A stretch of 64,000 nt of DNA from Hydrangea macrophylla (GCA_033977485.1 CM066984.1:112151251-112215250); one strand, 5' to 3'. Positions 44,633-56,811 are shown, counted from the first letter of the stretch. The notes: generated from the letters alone by a model not told the origin. Numbers and translations are program-made.

Positions 44633-45982
44633 TGATCTGGAGAGAACTAGTCCTAAATTATACGCCTTAACGAGCATTTGTTAGTACTTTTTATCCTGTT
44701 TTTGTGTATTTTTACTTCGTTTTCTATTTTCTGACAGGATTTGGAAGGAATCACCTAAACCAGGCTAAACAGGATGAAAAAGCACAAAGAAAGAAGCTGA
44801 AAAAGCCAAGTCGCGCCGCGAGTCGCGCGCGCGAGCCACGCGCGCGAGAAACCGAAAATCGCTCGCGCGATCCGCGTGCACGAGGTACCAAATGTCGCGC
44901 TCGCACGACCCGCTCGCGCGATATGTGTAGAAATCAAAGTTGCGTATTTCAGTATACTGAAGACTCCTGTGCAAACGAAACTGCTGAACGACGTCTAGAC
45001 TGTAATTTACATCAGTTTCAGTTCGTTTCGGGTTAGGAAGGCTTCCAAAACTTGTTGTAAATCTATATATACCCTATTTTATTACAATTAAAGGGTTTGA
45101 CATTATTGGCAATTATTATACACACATTCTACAACCATACTTCCAGCCATTGAAGGGAGGGAAGCAAGGAGAAGAAGAAGAAGACCAAGGGTTTCCATGG
45201 CCTCCTCCATCAACTACTTGCCATCCATCACTTCCATGGATGGCTAGATCATAGATCTAGGGTTTCAATGAAGCCCTAGACGAGTAATAGGGTTTTATTT
45301 ATGTTTTTATTTTAGTTTTATTATGTATGGATGACAGTCACATGTTTAGAGGATTTTTATAAATAAATCGTACTTCTATTGATTAAATCATTGCTTTCAG
45401 AATTTATTCTTGTCTTAGATCTATTTTGACTGTGATGTGCTCAACGATCTATGCTTGCTGTGCTTGTTTAGATTGTTTACATGTGATGGTGCTTTATTGA
45501 TTTGTGCTATCAAGTATCCGAATAGTCCATGCCTAGGTTAGACGGATTAGATCACAACCCTAGTTTAGTGTGGGATAATTCGTGCTAACCGAAGATGGAT
45601 TATGTTGGTGCTTGAACCATGAATATCTTCTTGTCGGAGGAATTGGGCTTGTAGCTACAATTCCCCATATTCATCCAACTTAATAGGCTAAAGTAATTCA
45701 TAAATATTCCTATTATGAAGCTAGTGGTGGATTTGCAATCCTAGGTTCCCTTAAACATTATTTAAAACAACTTTAATTGCTTTCCTAGTTTAGATTTACT
45801 TTTATTGTTTTTAGTTTAATTATAAATCAAATCAAAATCCGTTTTTCATAATTAACTAAAGTTAGGTTTTAAAATTAAGTCGCTGTAGTTAACCAATCCC
45901 TGTGGGTTCGACCTTTGCTTTCACACTACAAATCTTTTGAAAAGTAAAGAATACTTTTTATATCTTGATTCTGACAAGATCA
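44633..45982 (+). repeat. 3' LTR of Athila-like element
   Basis: 1350 bases. Compared with the 5' LTR it has an extra GC-rich unit of about 37 bases (44849-44885) containing atcgctcgcgcgatccgcg, plus about 17 substitutions by eye. It is followed by the CTGAC duplication and then by Tat-type integrase. Confidence 0.93.
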
Positions 45983-48900
45983 CTGACCATTGGATTGGGC
46001 ATAATATGGGCTTGACTTTGACATTGACTACATCCCCTTCGAATATAGATGCATTGTCAAATACAATGGTTTGAGGGATACCAAATCTATAGACTATATT
46101 CTCTAAAAATTTGATAACTGTTGCTTGAGTCACAGTTTGCATAGGTTCTGCTTCTACCCATTTGGTGAAATAATCTGTAGCTAAAATAATGAATCCATGG
46201 CCCTTCGAAGAAGGAGGACTAATTTTTCCTATCACATCAATGGCCCACCCTCTAAAAGGCCAAGGTTTCACCACATATTGAAGATCAGTAGTTGGTAAAT
46301 GTTTCAAAGGACCATGTTTTTGACATTCTTGACATCCCTTGGAAAATTCAATACAATCTTTTAATATTGTTGGCTAGTAAATGTGGTGCCTTCGAAGTAA
46401 CCATCTCATTTTAATCCCAGACTGATGAGCACCACATAATCCTTCATGGATTTGAGTTATAGCCTCAATTCCTTCGAGATTACTTAAACATTCGAGTTGT
46501 AATCCATCACTTCCTCTTTTGAACAATCTTCCACTATATATAATATAATTGACAGATTTCAACCTTATGCTTTGACTAGGCCTTTCATCTAATCCTGAAA
46601 GATAATCTATGATTGGTTTTCTCCAATCATTATGAATCTCAACATTCGAGATGTTAACAAAAGGTAATCTATCCACCAATATAGGCAATAATTTCCTGTA
46701 AGTAACTTGTTCCATCTCAACATCTTCGATACTTGCTCTAAATCAGGATGCCTTTTGAGCCACATCATTGGCTTCTTCATTAAAACTTCTAGGAATATGT
46801 AGGAGGTTTACATTATCAAATTTGGATAATAAATCCATTGTAGTGTCATAGTATATCTTTAAAGCAGTACTCATACATTTGTACTCCCATTCATATGGTT
46901 TATAACTAATTGGGAATCTCCAAAAATGTCTACAAATGTAGCTTTAAGATTTAAAAGAGTTTCGAGACCCATAATCAAAGCTTCATACTCAACCTGATTT
47001 TTGGTACATTGAGTTGAATTAAGTTTAAAACCATTTTTGGTTTTAATCTTCTCAGGAGATTCAATAATGAACCCAATACCGGCAGCAAATTCAATTTTTG
47101 ATCCATTGAACCATAATTTCTATGGACTAAAAGTTATATATCCAATTTCATAATTTTCCTCTGTTTCGAGGCAATTTGGGTGATCAGCCAAAAAATCTGC
47201 TAAGGCCTGCCCTTTCAAAGTCTTTTGTGGTATATATAATAAACATAATTCTAACAAAGTCAAAAACTATTTACCAATTCTATTCCTTAAAAATAGGTTG
47301 AGTCAACATATATTTAATTAAATCAAACTTAGCAATAACATAGACTTCAGTGGGAAGAAGATAATATCTTAGTTTCATTACTGCAAAATATAAAGATAGA
47401 CAGTTTTTCCATAAAGGAATATTTGCATTCGACAGGATTTAAGAACTTAGATAATAAACAGTTTGCTCTTTTTTTATCATCATTAACCTGGGCTAATAAA
47501 ACCCTAATTGATGCTTCTGCAGCTGAGATATACAACTTTATAGGTCTGTCCTTTCTTGGAGGCATTAACACTGGTGGCTTCACCAAATAATCCTTCAAGG
47601 CTTGAAAGGCAGCTTGGTATTTATCTTCCCATTTTAATTCTTCATGATCCTTCAATTTCAACAAAGGAGAGAATATCAGAGTTCTTCCAGCAGTATTAGA
47701 AATGAACCTTCGAATGAAATTAATCTGTCCTAGGAATCTTTGCAATTCCTTTTTGGTCGAAGGAGGTTTACTTTGAATAATTGCTTAAGCTTTATTCTTA
47801 TCCACCTAAATTCATTTTTCATGTACCAAATACCCTAGAAAATTTCCAGTACTAACTCCAAAAGCACATTTCAATGGATTCAATTTAAGTTTGAAAAACC
47901 TCATTCTTTCGAATGCTAATCTTATGTGGATTAGATGATCGTCAAATGGTTTTGATTTAACAATTATGTCATCTATATAACATTTTAAAAATGTTCCAAT
48001 CATATCATGAAAGATGGCATTCATAGCCATCTGATAAGTAGCTCCTGGATTTTTCAGACCAAAAGGCATTTGTACCCACTAGAAGGTACCTATATTCCCT
48101 GGACACCTAAATGCAGTTTTATGAATGTCTTCCTTAGCAATACATATTTGATTATATCCTGAGTGACCATCCATCATAGATATTATAGTGTTTCATGCTG
48201 ATCTATCAATTAACAAATCAACTATTGGCAAATGATATTCATCCTTAGGTGTGGCTAAATTAAGGTTTCTGTAATCAATACAGACTCTTAATTTTTCATT
48301 TTTCTTCATAACTGGAACAACATTTGAAAGCCATTCAACATACCTAGCAGTTCTAATGAAACCTGCTTTGAGCAACCTTTCGATTTCTTCTTTAATCTTC
48401 GTGTTGACTTCTGGTGTCATCCTTCGAGGTTGTTGTTTCACTGGTTTATATCCAGCCTTGATAGGCAATTTATGCTCCACTAAACTTCTTTCGAGTCCTG
48501 GTAATTCATCATAATCCCAAGTAAAACAATCTTGAAATTCTTTTAATAATTCAACCAATTTATTTTGGTCACATTTTCCAAGTTTAGAACTTAAATAAGT
48601 AATTCTTTTTTGTTGTTCTGACCCTAAATTGATCTCCAATAAGGGATCTTGTGACTCTTCTTGTATAGAAATTTTTGGCATCACAGATAATTCTTCCCTG
48701 CCAATATCCTTTAACTCTTGTGTATCTTTTTCGAAGACATAATCTGACCAATTTATGGTCGAATCTTTTTCAATTCTTGATTCTAAATTCTCAATCATTA
48801 ATTTTTGTAAGAACTGTCGAATGGTCTCTTCCACATCTTCTATCTCTATAGATGTGTGAGTCATTAAATTACCTTGCCGTCATCTAATGGTTCCAAAGAA

Positions 48901-49608
48901 CCAGATGGCATATCAGCCAAAATGTCCCAATTCTCCTCTGGGGATTCATCTTCTGATTTTAATGTCAATTAGTTTGACATTCTCTTGATACAATTGAGCT
49001 TCGACGCAATTAGAACTAGCATGAAAAGGCTGAGTATTAGCCTTTACTATTTCAATCTCACAGTCTTCCTTCACAAGCAACAATTTCTGATACATTGAAG
49101 AAGGAATGCATCGATTAGCATGAATCCAATCTCTTCCTCGTAAGGCATGATAACTAGGATTAGCGTCCACTACAAAGAAAGTAGTTTTAGATTTATTCGA
49201 ACCTACTATAGTTTCAATAGGTATTACTCCTTTGGTATTTTTCTTATCACCAGTGAAGCCTTATATCATAATGTGAGTCTGTATTAACTTTGAGTCTTGT
49301 TTATTAATTTTCCTCAAGGTACTTTGATGAATAATATTGACAACAACACCATTATCAACCAATACCATGTTTAAAAGAATCCCATTTAAACAAGCTCTTA
49401 TATATAATGGTTTAAGGTGCTTAGTCATTTCTGATGATGGTTCTTCGAATGAATATACGAAATTACAATCACTAAAAATGAATTTAGGAAGATTTACCTC
49501 AGAAGCATCTTCAGTAGATGCTTCCATTTCCATTTCTTCATCCATTTGTTGATCTTCTTTTGCTTCGAAGACCTTTAGTAATGTATAAGTGACAGTATTA
49601 ACTTTCAT
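45983..49608 (-). pseudogene. Tat-type Pol (protease, RT, two RNase H domains, integrase core)
   Basis: Minus-strand order. Protease: NMVLVDNGVVVNIIHQSTL, where DNG replaces DTG/DSG as is usual in Tat elements, then NPSYHALRGRDWIHANRCIP. RT: RRMTPEVNTKIKEEIERLLK, KLRVCIDYRNLNLATPKDEY and KCYIDDIIVKSKPFDDH. First RNase H remains: DRPIKLYISAAEASIRVLL. A second, archaeal-type RNase H follows (NQVEYEALIMGLETLL; about 46950-47000). Integrase: GLCGAHQSGIKMRWLLRRHH (zinc region), WAIDVIGKISPPSSKGHGFI and FIILATDYFTKWVEAEP. Many stops and frameshifts separate the blocks. The integrase is cut by the Athila-like element and ends at 37565-36950. Confidence 0.87.
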
Positions 49609-49611
49609 CTG

Positions 49612-52555
49612 TTATGGAAATGTGCCAAACTGGATGTCTATATTCTCATTCTTGACAATTTCACAATTGAGTTTAATCTCAGTATTTCCCAAATTTCGGG
49701 ATTCGACCGCTGTTATTTCTTCATCTCCTTCGTCAATACTCATGGCCTTTTCCAATTCTATAACCTTGGCCTTAAATATACTCTCCTCAGAAATAGTATC
49801 ATTGTCTGCCTTAATGTTACGATCAAATCTAGGATTAGGCTTCGAACAACTACCAGAGTCTTTCTCAGTTCTATTCTCTAACTCTTGGCCTTGAGTTTTC
49901 ATGTTAGAAAATTCTTTCCACATGGTATACTTTCTCTGAAGTCTTCTTTGTTGAGTCCTATTTATCAAGGGAGCCATCTTTTGGTTCTTTTCTTTAGGAT
50001 GTTGAAGCACATGCCATATATTCTTCTCAACCTGTGGCGGTTTGATCATCCTATTTTTGTTTTGAGACCTTTGTTGATCCATCATGTTTTTGATCTTATC
50101 ATCTTGTATGACAAACCAATTTGGTACTCTTAGCACCAATGCAGACATGTCTGATTATGATGTTTTACCAACTTTTGGTGATGAATTCGAAGTTGCCATA
50201 CTCATCTCAGCTTGTACCACATTGGCTGGTACTAATTTTGATGGTATAAATTAATCTTGTCTTACTTTTTACAACATGTGATACTTCTTTGATACATGAG
50301 ATATACCTGGCCTCACATATTGCATGTTCCTTGATGGTCGAACAGAATGACCAGCATAAAAATTCCTCAAATAATTAGCTCTGAAATAAACCATTAGTCT
50401 TGGAGAATACCTTGCTGTCGCTGGTTCAGCGTACATCGAAGCTTGGTAAATTGGACCTTTGAATTGTCCTCTCCCAACATTCATAATTGGCTAAAGTGTA
50501 GGTTCATACGCAGCATTCATCCTTTTTTGTTCGAATGAAGGTTGCTTGTTCTTTTTACCTATTTTAGCTTCGACCATTTCATCATATATCTCAGCATACA
50601 TTTTCCAGCAACCAATGCATAAGTTTTTTGCATATTCTTGGTTGAAAGTGGGAGATTCAAGACTCTTTTTTGCCATCTCTTCGAGCCTTTTCTTTTGGTC
50701 CTCCTCTTTTGCATTTTTCCTTTCATTGATAAGAGTTTCGAGGGATATGTTATGGACATTGATGAACTTTTCTTGCACTGCTGGGAATGGATCTTCGTCG
50801 ACCCCCATTTGTTTTTCAGGGAACTTCAACTTCCCTTTCTTGATCAGATCTTGAATCCCGTCTCAAAAAATAGTACAATTATTAGTTGAATGAGTTCAGG
50901 AATTATGCCACTTGCAATATTTTTTACCTTTTAATTCATCATTAGAAGGTAATTTGTCTCATCAGACAACTTGATTATTTTTTCCTTCTAGCAAATGATC
51001 AAAAATTTCATCAAGTTTATAAACGTCAAATGAATATTTCTTAAATGATCCTTTAGATTTATATGACTCAGCAGAAATATTTTTCTTCACAAGACTTTTG
51101 CATGTGAGAGGCTCTTTCCCTATTATTTCTGCAACATCTGTTTCATAATTAGGATCTTTATAATATGTTTTCAGTGAAGAATTATTCCTTTCATTTTCTT
51201 CTTCCAACAGGGCTTCATATCTAGAGACTCGAGCAGTTAATTCGACAAGATCTCTAAATTCTAATGCATAAAACTTCTTTCAAAGTCTAAATTCAAGGCC
51301 ATTTTGAGCCAGTTTAACAAATTCAGGCTCTGGCAGAATAATTTTACACTTTTTTCTAGCCCTCTTGAACCTATTTATGAATTGGGTTGCCTTTTCATCA
51401 GGTTTTTGACAGAGTCTGGCTAAATTAGCCATAGACACTTCTAGTTTTATTTGAAAAAACTGAGTATGGAAAGATTCTTCCATTTGTGTCCAATTATGGA
51501 TCGAATTAGGAGCCAAATTGGCAAACCATGTGAATGCTATATCAGTTAATGAATTAGAAAATAGACGAAGTCTAAGATATTTATTATTTCCTACATCAGC
51601 ACACTGACTGATGAATTTTGCTATATGTTCAACTGTAGATTGACTCCCATCTCCAGCAAACATAGCAAAGGTGGGGAACTTGAATCCCCTAGGGAATTCA
51701 ATCCTATCAATCTAGCCAGGATAAGGTTTTCTATATAAAGGAGTTTGTACCCCCCGAGCCATGGGTCCTCAAACTTCATGGATTAAATTAATTATGTCAT
51801 TTCTCTCAACCATATTGAGTGGTTGTTGATGACCTAGTTGACCCATAGGAGGATTCATTGTTGGTATTAGAGGTGGTTGAGCATTATCCATCCTCCTAGG
51901 ATTTTCATTCCTTCGACCAACACCTATTCCAGTAAGGTCTGGTTCGAATATAGGATTGTTATTTACTCTCCTATTTTGGCCTATTATGTTTTTCCTAGGC
52001 GTAGGTTCTTCAATATTCACTGGTCTATACATGTGACCTTGACCATGTCCTTTTATGATACCCTTGCATCCCTTCGAACATTGGAGTAGTAGAATTAGGG
52101 ACAGGCATATAGAAACTTTCTTGTGAATTAGACCTAAAAAAAGGCCCATTTGTATGAATCGAAGGATTTGGCTGAAATAAGCCATGAGTATAATCTCTTT
52201 CATTCTATCGAATCATAGAAGGATTTCCATTTGGTACCATTACTGGTGTAAAGTGTGGTATGTTGTTGTTAAGGGAAGTGATCAGAGTATTAACATTCTG
52301 AATCATGTTTCCCAAATGAAAAAACACTGGTGTCAATTGATTCACCAAATCATGTTGAACTTCTGAACCAATATTTCCATTATTTGGAATTGGATTCAAA
52401 ATTTCAACTCCTACTTCTGGGTTTTCATTATTCACATGATTCTCAGTGTTACTACTTTGCAGATCTTGGTGTGGAGAACCACCAGTTTCCGTATTATTAA
52501 CACCAACATTGGCATTATCTATAGACCTATTGCTTCGAAGGTTTCTATTTGTCAT
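49612..52555 (-). pseudogene. Tat-type Gag region
   Basis: Minus-strand pieces: N-terminal part from 52555 (MTNRNLRSNRSIDNANVGV; Asn-rich), the retrotransposon gag domain at 51663-51280 (FTWFANLAPNSIHNWTQMEE; SFHTQFFQIKLEVSMANLA), and a zinc-binding motif of the form CKWHNS-THSTNNC near 50880-50925. A Lys/Glu-rich part at 50829-50491 follows. Several stops and frameshifts are present. The last stretch (50148-49612) is an acidic linker leading to protease. Confidence 0.75.
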
Positions 52556-53014
52556 TTTTTGACACTAGAGTCCCATCGGGCATGCCAAAAATGTTTAGTT
52601 GGTAAATTCTTCTAAGGATATAAGTGGAATTATATCAGTGCGAGCGTGCCAGGCAAGCAAATTGCCAATGTGTGTGATGTAATAAGTATTCCAAACTGCG
52701 CCTCACCAGGGAGATTGTGGTGACGTTCGATGCCTTTACAAGGACTTTAAACGTGTAAAGATATGACTAATTAAAGAACTTCGAACTAAGTAATGTATAA
52801 CTACTCCTATGAAAGAATAGTAAAGTAAAGGGAAATAGTAAAATAACAAACTATTTTATTAAGTAAGATACACTACATCTAACCTTGAAGATAACTTCGA
52901 AGGTGTTCTAATTCGAACTCTAAAAATATTGATAAAAATACAATATTTGTAAAGATATAGAAGTGTATTGGTAGTTGTTGATCCAGAGATCTCCTTCTTG
53001 ATCACAGACTCCTT

Positions 53015-53023
53015 CTATTTATA
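53015..53023 (-). promoter_or_regulatory. TATA box of Tat-type LTR
   Basis: Plus-strand CTATTTATA, i.e. TATAAATAG on the minus strand, reading toward the gag at 52555. Confidence 0.6.
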
Positions 53024-53152
53024 ATCGTTGAAGCTTCATAGTGACCTTTCTGCAAAATGATCCTTCTTTCAACTGATTAACTGCTCAATCACGTGTCATT
53101 GTCTCGAGTTGACACCTGTTCTTCAGTTATTCTTCCACTATCAACATGTGTC

Positions 53153-54098
53153 TAGGGATGGAAACGGGGAGGGTATGGGACGGGGCACCCCTTCCCCGCC
53201 CCCGCCCCGCTAAAGGATATGTTCGCCCCGCCTCCACCCCGCTTCAACTGAGACTGACCCCATCCCCGACCCCGACAAGCACAAGCCACCCCACCCCCGA
53301 CCCGTCCCGCCCCGTTTAAATCTAACCACGCCAAAAAATTCTAACAGACTCTCAATCAATGGCACAAATCAAACCAAAAAATCCAAAATATATCCACAAT
53401 CAAAACTCAGTACGTAGCTGAAACCAAAAATGAAACAGAAAGCAGTGAAAAAAAATGAAAAGAAGCTCAGATCTGTACATACACACATACATACATATAT
53501 ATATATATATCTACATGGAACACACACGAACACACACTGATACACACGAACACACACAGTGACACACGAACAGATTTGGGGATCGTCTAAAATTACCTGA
53601 TTTAGGAAGTTGTTGTTCTTGATCTTCTTGATGTTCTTGGTCTTCTTGATCTTCTTGATGATCTTGATCTTCTCTCAGATTAGTGGCTGTTTGGTGTTCT
53701 TGATCTACTCTTCTCTCACAACTGTTTGGTCACTTTGGTGGATGCATCTTGGAGTTTTTGATCTTCTCAGATCTATTTTATTTAGGAGTTCTCTTATATT
53801 GTTAACTTAATACAGTAAGAAGTTAAGACCTTAAAACCCTAAATATATAAATATACATATATAGTACAAGTATTGTAGGTAATAATACAAAATATAAGGA
53901 CAATTTTGTAAATTCGCAGTATAATCGGGGCGGGTTCGGGGTTTTTGACCCTACCCCCGACCCCGACCCGACCCCGGCCCGGGTTGCATTTTTTCCCCCC
54001 ATACCCGCCCCTACCCCGTTTAAGTCACCCCCATACCCTACCTATTAGGGGCGGGACGGGGCGGATAACCGGGAAAACCCGTCCCATTGCCATCCCTA
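53153..54098. mobile_element. hAT-like non-autonomous element H1
   Basis: The ends are TAGGGATGGAAACGGG and CCCATTGCCATCCCTA, followed by GC-rich subterminal blocks (ccccgccccgacccg). The 8-base duplication is CATGTGTC (53145-53152) against CACGTGTC (54099-54106), one C/T difference. An 8-base TSD and a short TIR fit hAT. No transposase. The middle has (ac)n-like runs and a tandem ttcttgatc repeat at 53615-53680. It lies in the Tat-type LTR. Confidence 0.82.
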
Positions 54099-54249
54099 CA
54101 CGTGTCCTTAGCATTTGTCTTTTAAAACAGAGTAAAGAGGCAAACTGCCAGTAACTGTTCCCGAGTTATTTCCCACTCAGCTAACTGTCCTGCCATGTCA
54201 CATCCCTTGTGGCACTTTCTCATTGGATGGATTAAATTCATCACAAACA

Positions 54250-54846
54250 CTACCCCCCCCCCTATAAGTGATAAATTTTGAAAGAAAGCAATACGAGGCA
54301 GGAATTTCAAGTAAGCAAACTTCAAATCTAAACTATAATTTATGAAAGAAATTTACACAGCTTTATAAACTTCTTTATATTTACAAACTTGTTTTTATAT
54401 CTCGTTTTTTCAGATTATTGAAACTTACATGGTTTTAGCTGTATGGCTATGAATAAGCTTTTATTAAGATTAATAATGTTGTGCATCTCAAATTGTGAAA
54501 CACAAATGCTTCTCAAATGTATGTGGCAGTGGTTTGATTGGAGGATGTTGAAGTGGTTCAAAACAACTCTTAAACTTGGAAGTTATCTTTCATTAAAGAT
54601 TCAAACAACTCTTAAACTTATTCTTTGTCTTTGAAAAAGAGCAATAATGAAAGATGGGGGACATTTAAAGAAGAACTCCAAACTTAGTACTCTCGCTCGT
54701 TTATATCCCCAACCTACGAATACAAGCCACTATTATTTTCTACAAACAAACAAACAATACTCAGCGATTTATCTTTTCTTCCTACCAAAGAAAACTTGTT
54801 TTTTCGTTTTTTTTTGTCAAACCAAAGAAAATTTCAAAACATATAC
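54250..54846. other. Intergenic stretch between Tat-type LTR and TRIM
   Basis: Begins with a run of ten C (54253-54262). AT-rich, no coding frame or repeat that I can name. Confidence 0.5.
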
Positions 54847-54851
54847 CTTTG

Positions 54852-55944
54852 TGTTAGAAGTGAGAGAGAAATAATGTATTGTATTGAATGGTATGATGAA
54901 ACCTTACAATGAGTAGCCTTTATATAGGCCAAGAAGGAAACCAAGAAAAGAAAGAGAATGTACTAGACTAAGCGTACAACTTGTATAGTACAATGTATTT
55001 GGACATCATGTATGGTAAGGTACAAAAGCTGCATAAACCTAGACTAATAATCTGACATGATTCTAACAGTCCCCCTCAAACTCAAGGTAGAAAATGGAAA
55101 CAACTTGAGTTTGGAAACTGAATCTTGAAGTCGTCTTGGAGGTAGCCTGATGGTGTGTTGATGGTCACGTTGTAGAGGATACTTGAGGGAGTGGTGGCCA
55201 GAGGTTCCGTGGTGGCCATGAGATGATAAACGAAGGTCCGGCTGATCGGGAGATCCGATAAAGAGGCCAGGACCACCGGGTAGATGAGTAGAGATCCGGC
55301 CGATCGGGAGGTCCGATAGAGAGGCCGGGTAGATGAGGTAGAGATCCGATCGATCGGGAGGTCCGATAGAGAGGCCGGGTGGTGACGGTTGAGATCCGAC
55401 CGATTAGGAGCTCCGATAGATAGGCCGGTTGGTGAGGTAAAGATCCGGCTGATTGGGAGGTTTGATAAAGAGGCCGATTGGTGAGGGTTAATATGATGGT
55501 GAGGTAGAGCTCCAGCCGATCGGGAGGTCCAATAGAGAGGTCAGTTGATGAGGTTGAAATGGTGATTTGATGGTCTTATTTTGTAAGTTGGATTGCAGCG
55601 GAGAGAGCGGAATGTGTGATTTTTTTCTTGACTAAAGTCCGGCGGGTGAGATGATTGTCATCCGCCGATGGCGGCGGAATACAATAGAGTTGTAGCCAAG
55701 GTCCAGTAACTTATAGCTCTGATACCATGTTAGAAGTGAGAGAGAAATAATGTATTGTATTGAATGGTGTGATGAAACCTTACAATGAGTAGTCTTTATA
55801 TAGGCCAAGAAGGAAACCAAGAAAGGAAAGAGAATGTAATAGACTAGGAGTACAACTTGTATAGTACAATGTATTTGGACATCAAGTTTGGTAAGGTACA
55901 AAAGCTGCATAAACCTAGACTAATAATCTGACATGATTCTAATA
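54852..55944 (-). mobile_element. TRIM (miniature LTR retrotransposon)
   Basis: Two 217-base LTRs (54852-55068 and 55728-55944) start TGTTAGAAGTG and end GATTCTAACA (CTAATA in the right copy). Flanked by CTTTG (54847-54851 and 55945-55949). On the minus strand TGGTATCAGAGC follows the right LTR (primer site, tRNA-iMet type), and a polypurine tract (gagtttgagggggac) precedes the left LTR. Total 1093 bases with no protein domain, hence a TRIM. About nine LTR differences by eye, older than the large elements. Confidence 0.9.
55230..55555. repeat. Minisatellite inside the TRIM
   Basis: About six imperfect units of 55-60 bases built on gagatccggccgatcgggaggtccgatagagaggccggttggtgagg. Units differ by several substitutions each. 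It fills half of the internal region between the two LTRs. Confidence 0.85.
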
Positions 55945-56524
55945 CTTTGAATAAAAGTTATGCTATATTTCTTAAATTTGAATCTCAAATGTCTTAAAAA
56001 TTCTTAACTTTTTGGAAGACATGTGACAAAGGAGTTACAAATGACAACATTTTAACTAAAAATTTAACATGGTAACCGAGACTAAACAGTTACCACACGT
56101 AACTCTTTTGTCATATCTAGGGATGGCAACAGGGCAACTATGGTACGGGGTGACTATTTCCCTACCCCACCCCAACAAAGAGCTACCCTTTCCCGACCCC
56201 GCCCTACCCCGACCTGCTGCCCATCCCATCCCCGGCCCCGATTGTGTCAGGTCAACCCGTCCCCGACCGAAAGCCCAAGAGTAAGAGGGTAGACTGTAGA
56301 ACATTGGAGAGATTGACCACGTCGTCCATATTTTTTTGATTATAAAATGCTAAAGCATTTCAACTGCTACAAATATACAGGGTTATAATGGCAGCACGTG
56401 TTAAGAAATGGGATTCCCAAAAAAATCGTATTGCAACTTTATACTTAATATATTTTAAAGCTTTTTGGGCTGAGCATCTAAAGCTTTATGTCAAGATACA
56501 GCTCCCTAGGTCGCAATAACTTTT

Positions 56525-56811
56525 CAAAAATGATACACACACACACACACCAAACCACCCACTAAAACACCCTCAGGCCCTTCTAAGCAAAATTTTTAAA
56601 ATTTCTGTGGGACCCACACCCAAATAAAACCCCAAATTCCTAAATCTCTTCTTTTCCCTCCAAACAACCTCACCCCCAAATCAGACCCGAGAGCCCCCCC
56701 ACCCCCTGCGATTCCCAGCCCCCCTCCCCTCACCGTCGAGAACCTTCGCCGGATCCGACGTCGGATCGCCGCGCCTGCAGGTCATCGTCGAAGACACTGC
56801 CGGTGGGTAAG

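Larger units (their letters stand above)
37566..45982 (+). mobile_element. Athila-like gypsy element with gag-pro only (non-autonomous)
   Basis: LTRs at 37566-38875 and 44633-45982 start TGATCxGGAGAG and end GACAAGATCA. They are flanked by CTGAC (37561-37565 and 45983-45987). The primer site TGGCGCCGTTGTCGGGGA matches the tRNA-Asp type used by Athila elements. The only protein frame is gag plus an Athila-type protease domain; RT, RNase H and integrase are absent from the 2.5 kb between protease and 3' LTR. It must therefore have moved with enzymes from another element. The related solo LTR at 13155 shows that the family has moved at least twice here. By eye about 17 substitutions plus indels separate the LTRs. 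Confidence 0.92.
11756..54249 (-). mobile_element. Decayed Ty3/gypsy element of Tat type, host of several insertions
   Basis: Read on the minus strand the order is: LTR (52592-54249), primer-binding region, gag (about 52555-49612), protease, reverse transcriptase, RNase H, a second RNase H-like domain and integrase (49608-45983, continuing 37560-36950). Downstream of integrase lie two open frames on the opposite strand (PMD protein, 14753-36788; unknown ORF, 11789-13103). A DNG protease motif, a second RNase H and extra antisense ORFs between pol and the 3' LTR are known traits of the Tat lineage (for example Grande, Ogre, Retand). The 3' LTR is not recognisable at the left end, and the boundary given there is only where copia-like DNA stops. 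The element is interrupted by a solo LTR, a copia element, an Athila-like element and a hAT-like element. Confidence 0.75.
52592..54249 (-). repeat. 5' LTR of Tat-type element (contains a hAT-like insertion)
   Basis: On the plus strand the LTR starts TGTTTAGTTGG at 52592. Next to it, on the inner side, the minus strand reads TTTTTGGCATGCCCGATGGG, the likely primer-binding region (52567-52591). The minus-strand TATA box TATAAATAG is at 53015-53023. The hAT-like element occupies 53153-54098. I place the outer end at ...atcacaaaca (about 54249) because it mirrors the TGTTT start; this end is less sure. Without the insertion the LTR is about 0.7 kb. Confidence 0.6.

Noticed and set aside
44704..45036. 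110-codon Arg-rich frame
   Set aside because: Lies in the 3' LTR over the GC-palindrome array; the other LTR copies do not keep it.
55230..55555. Possible centromeric or subtelomeric satellite
   Set aside because: Only six short units, fully inside a TRIM between its LTRs.
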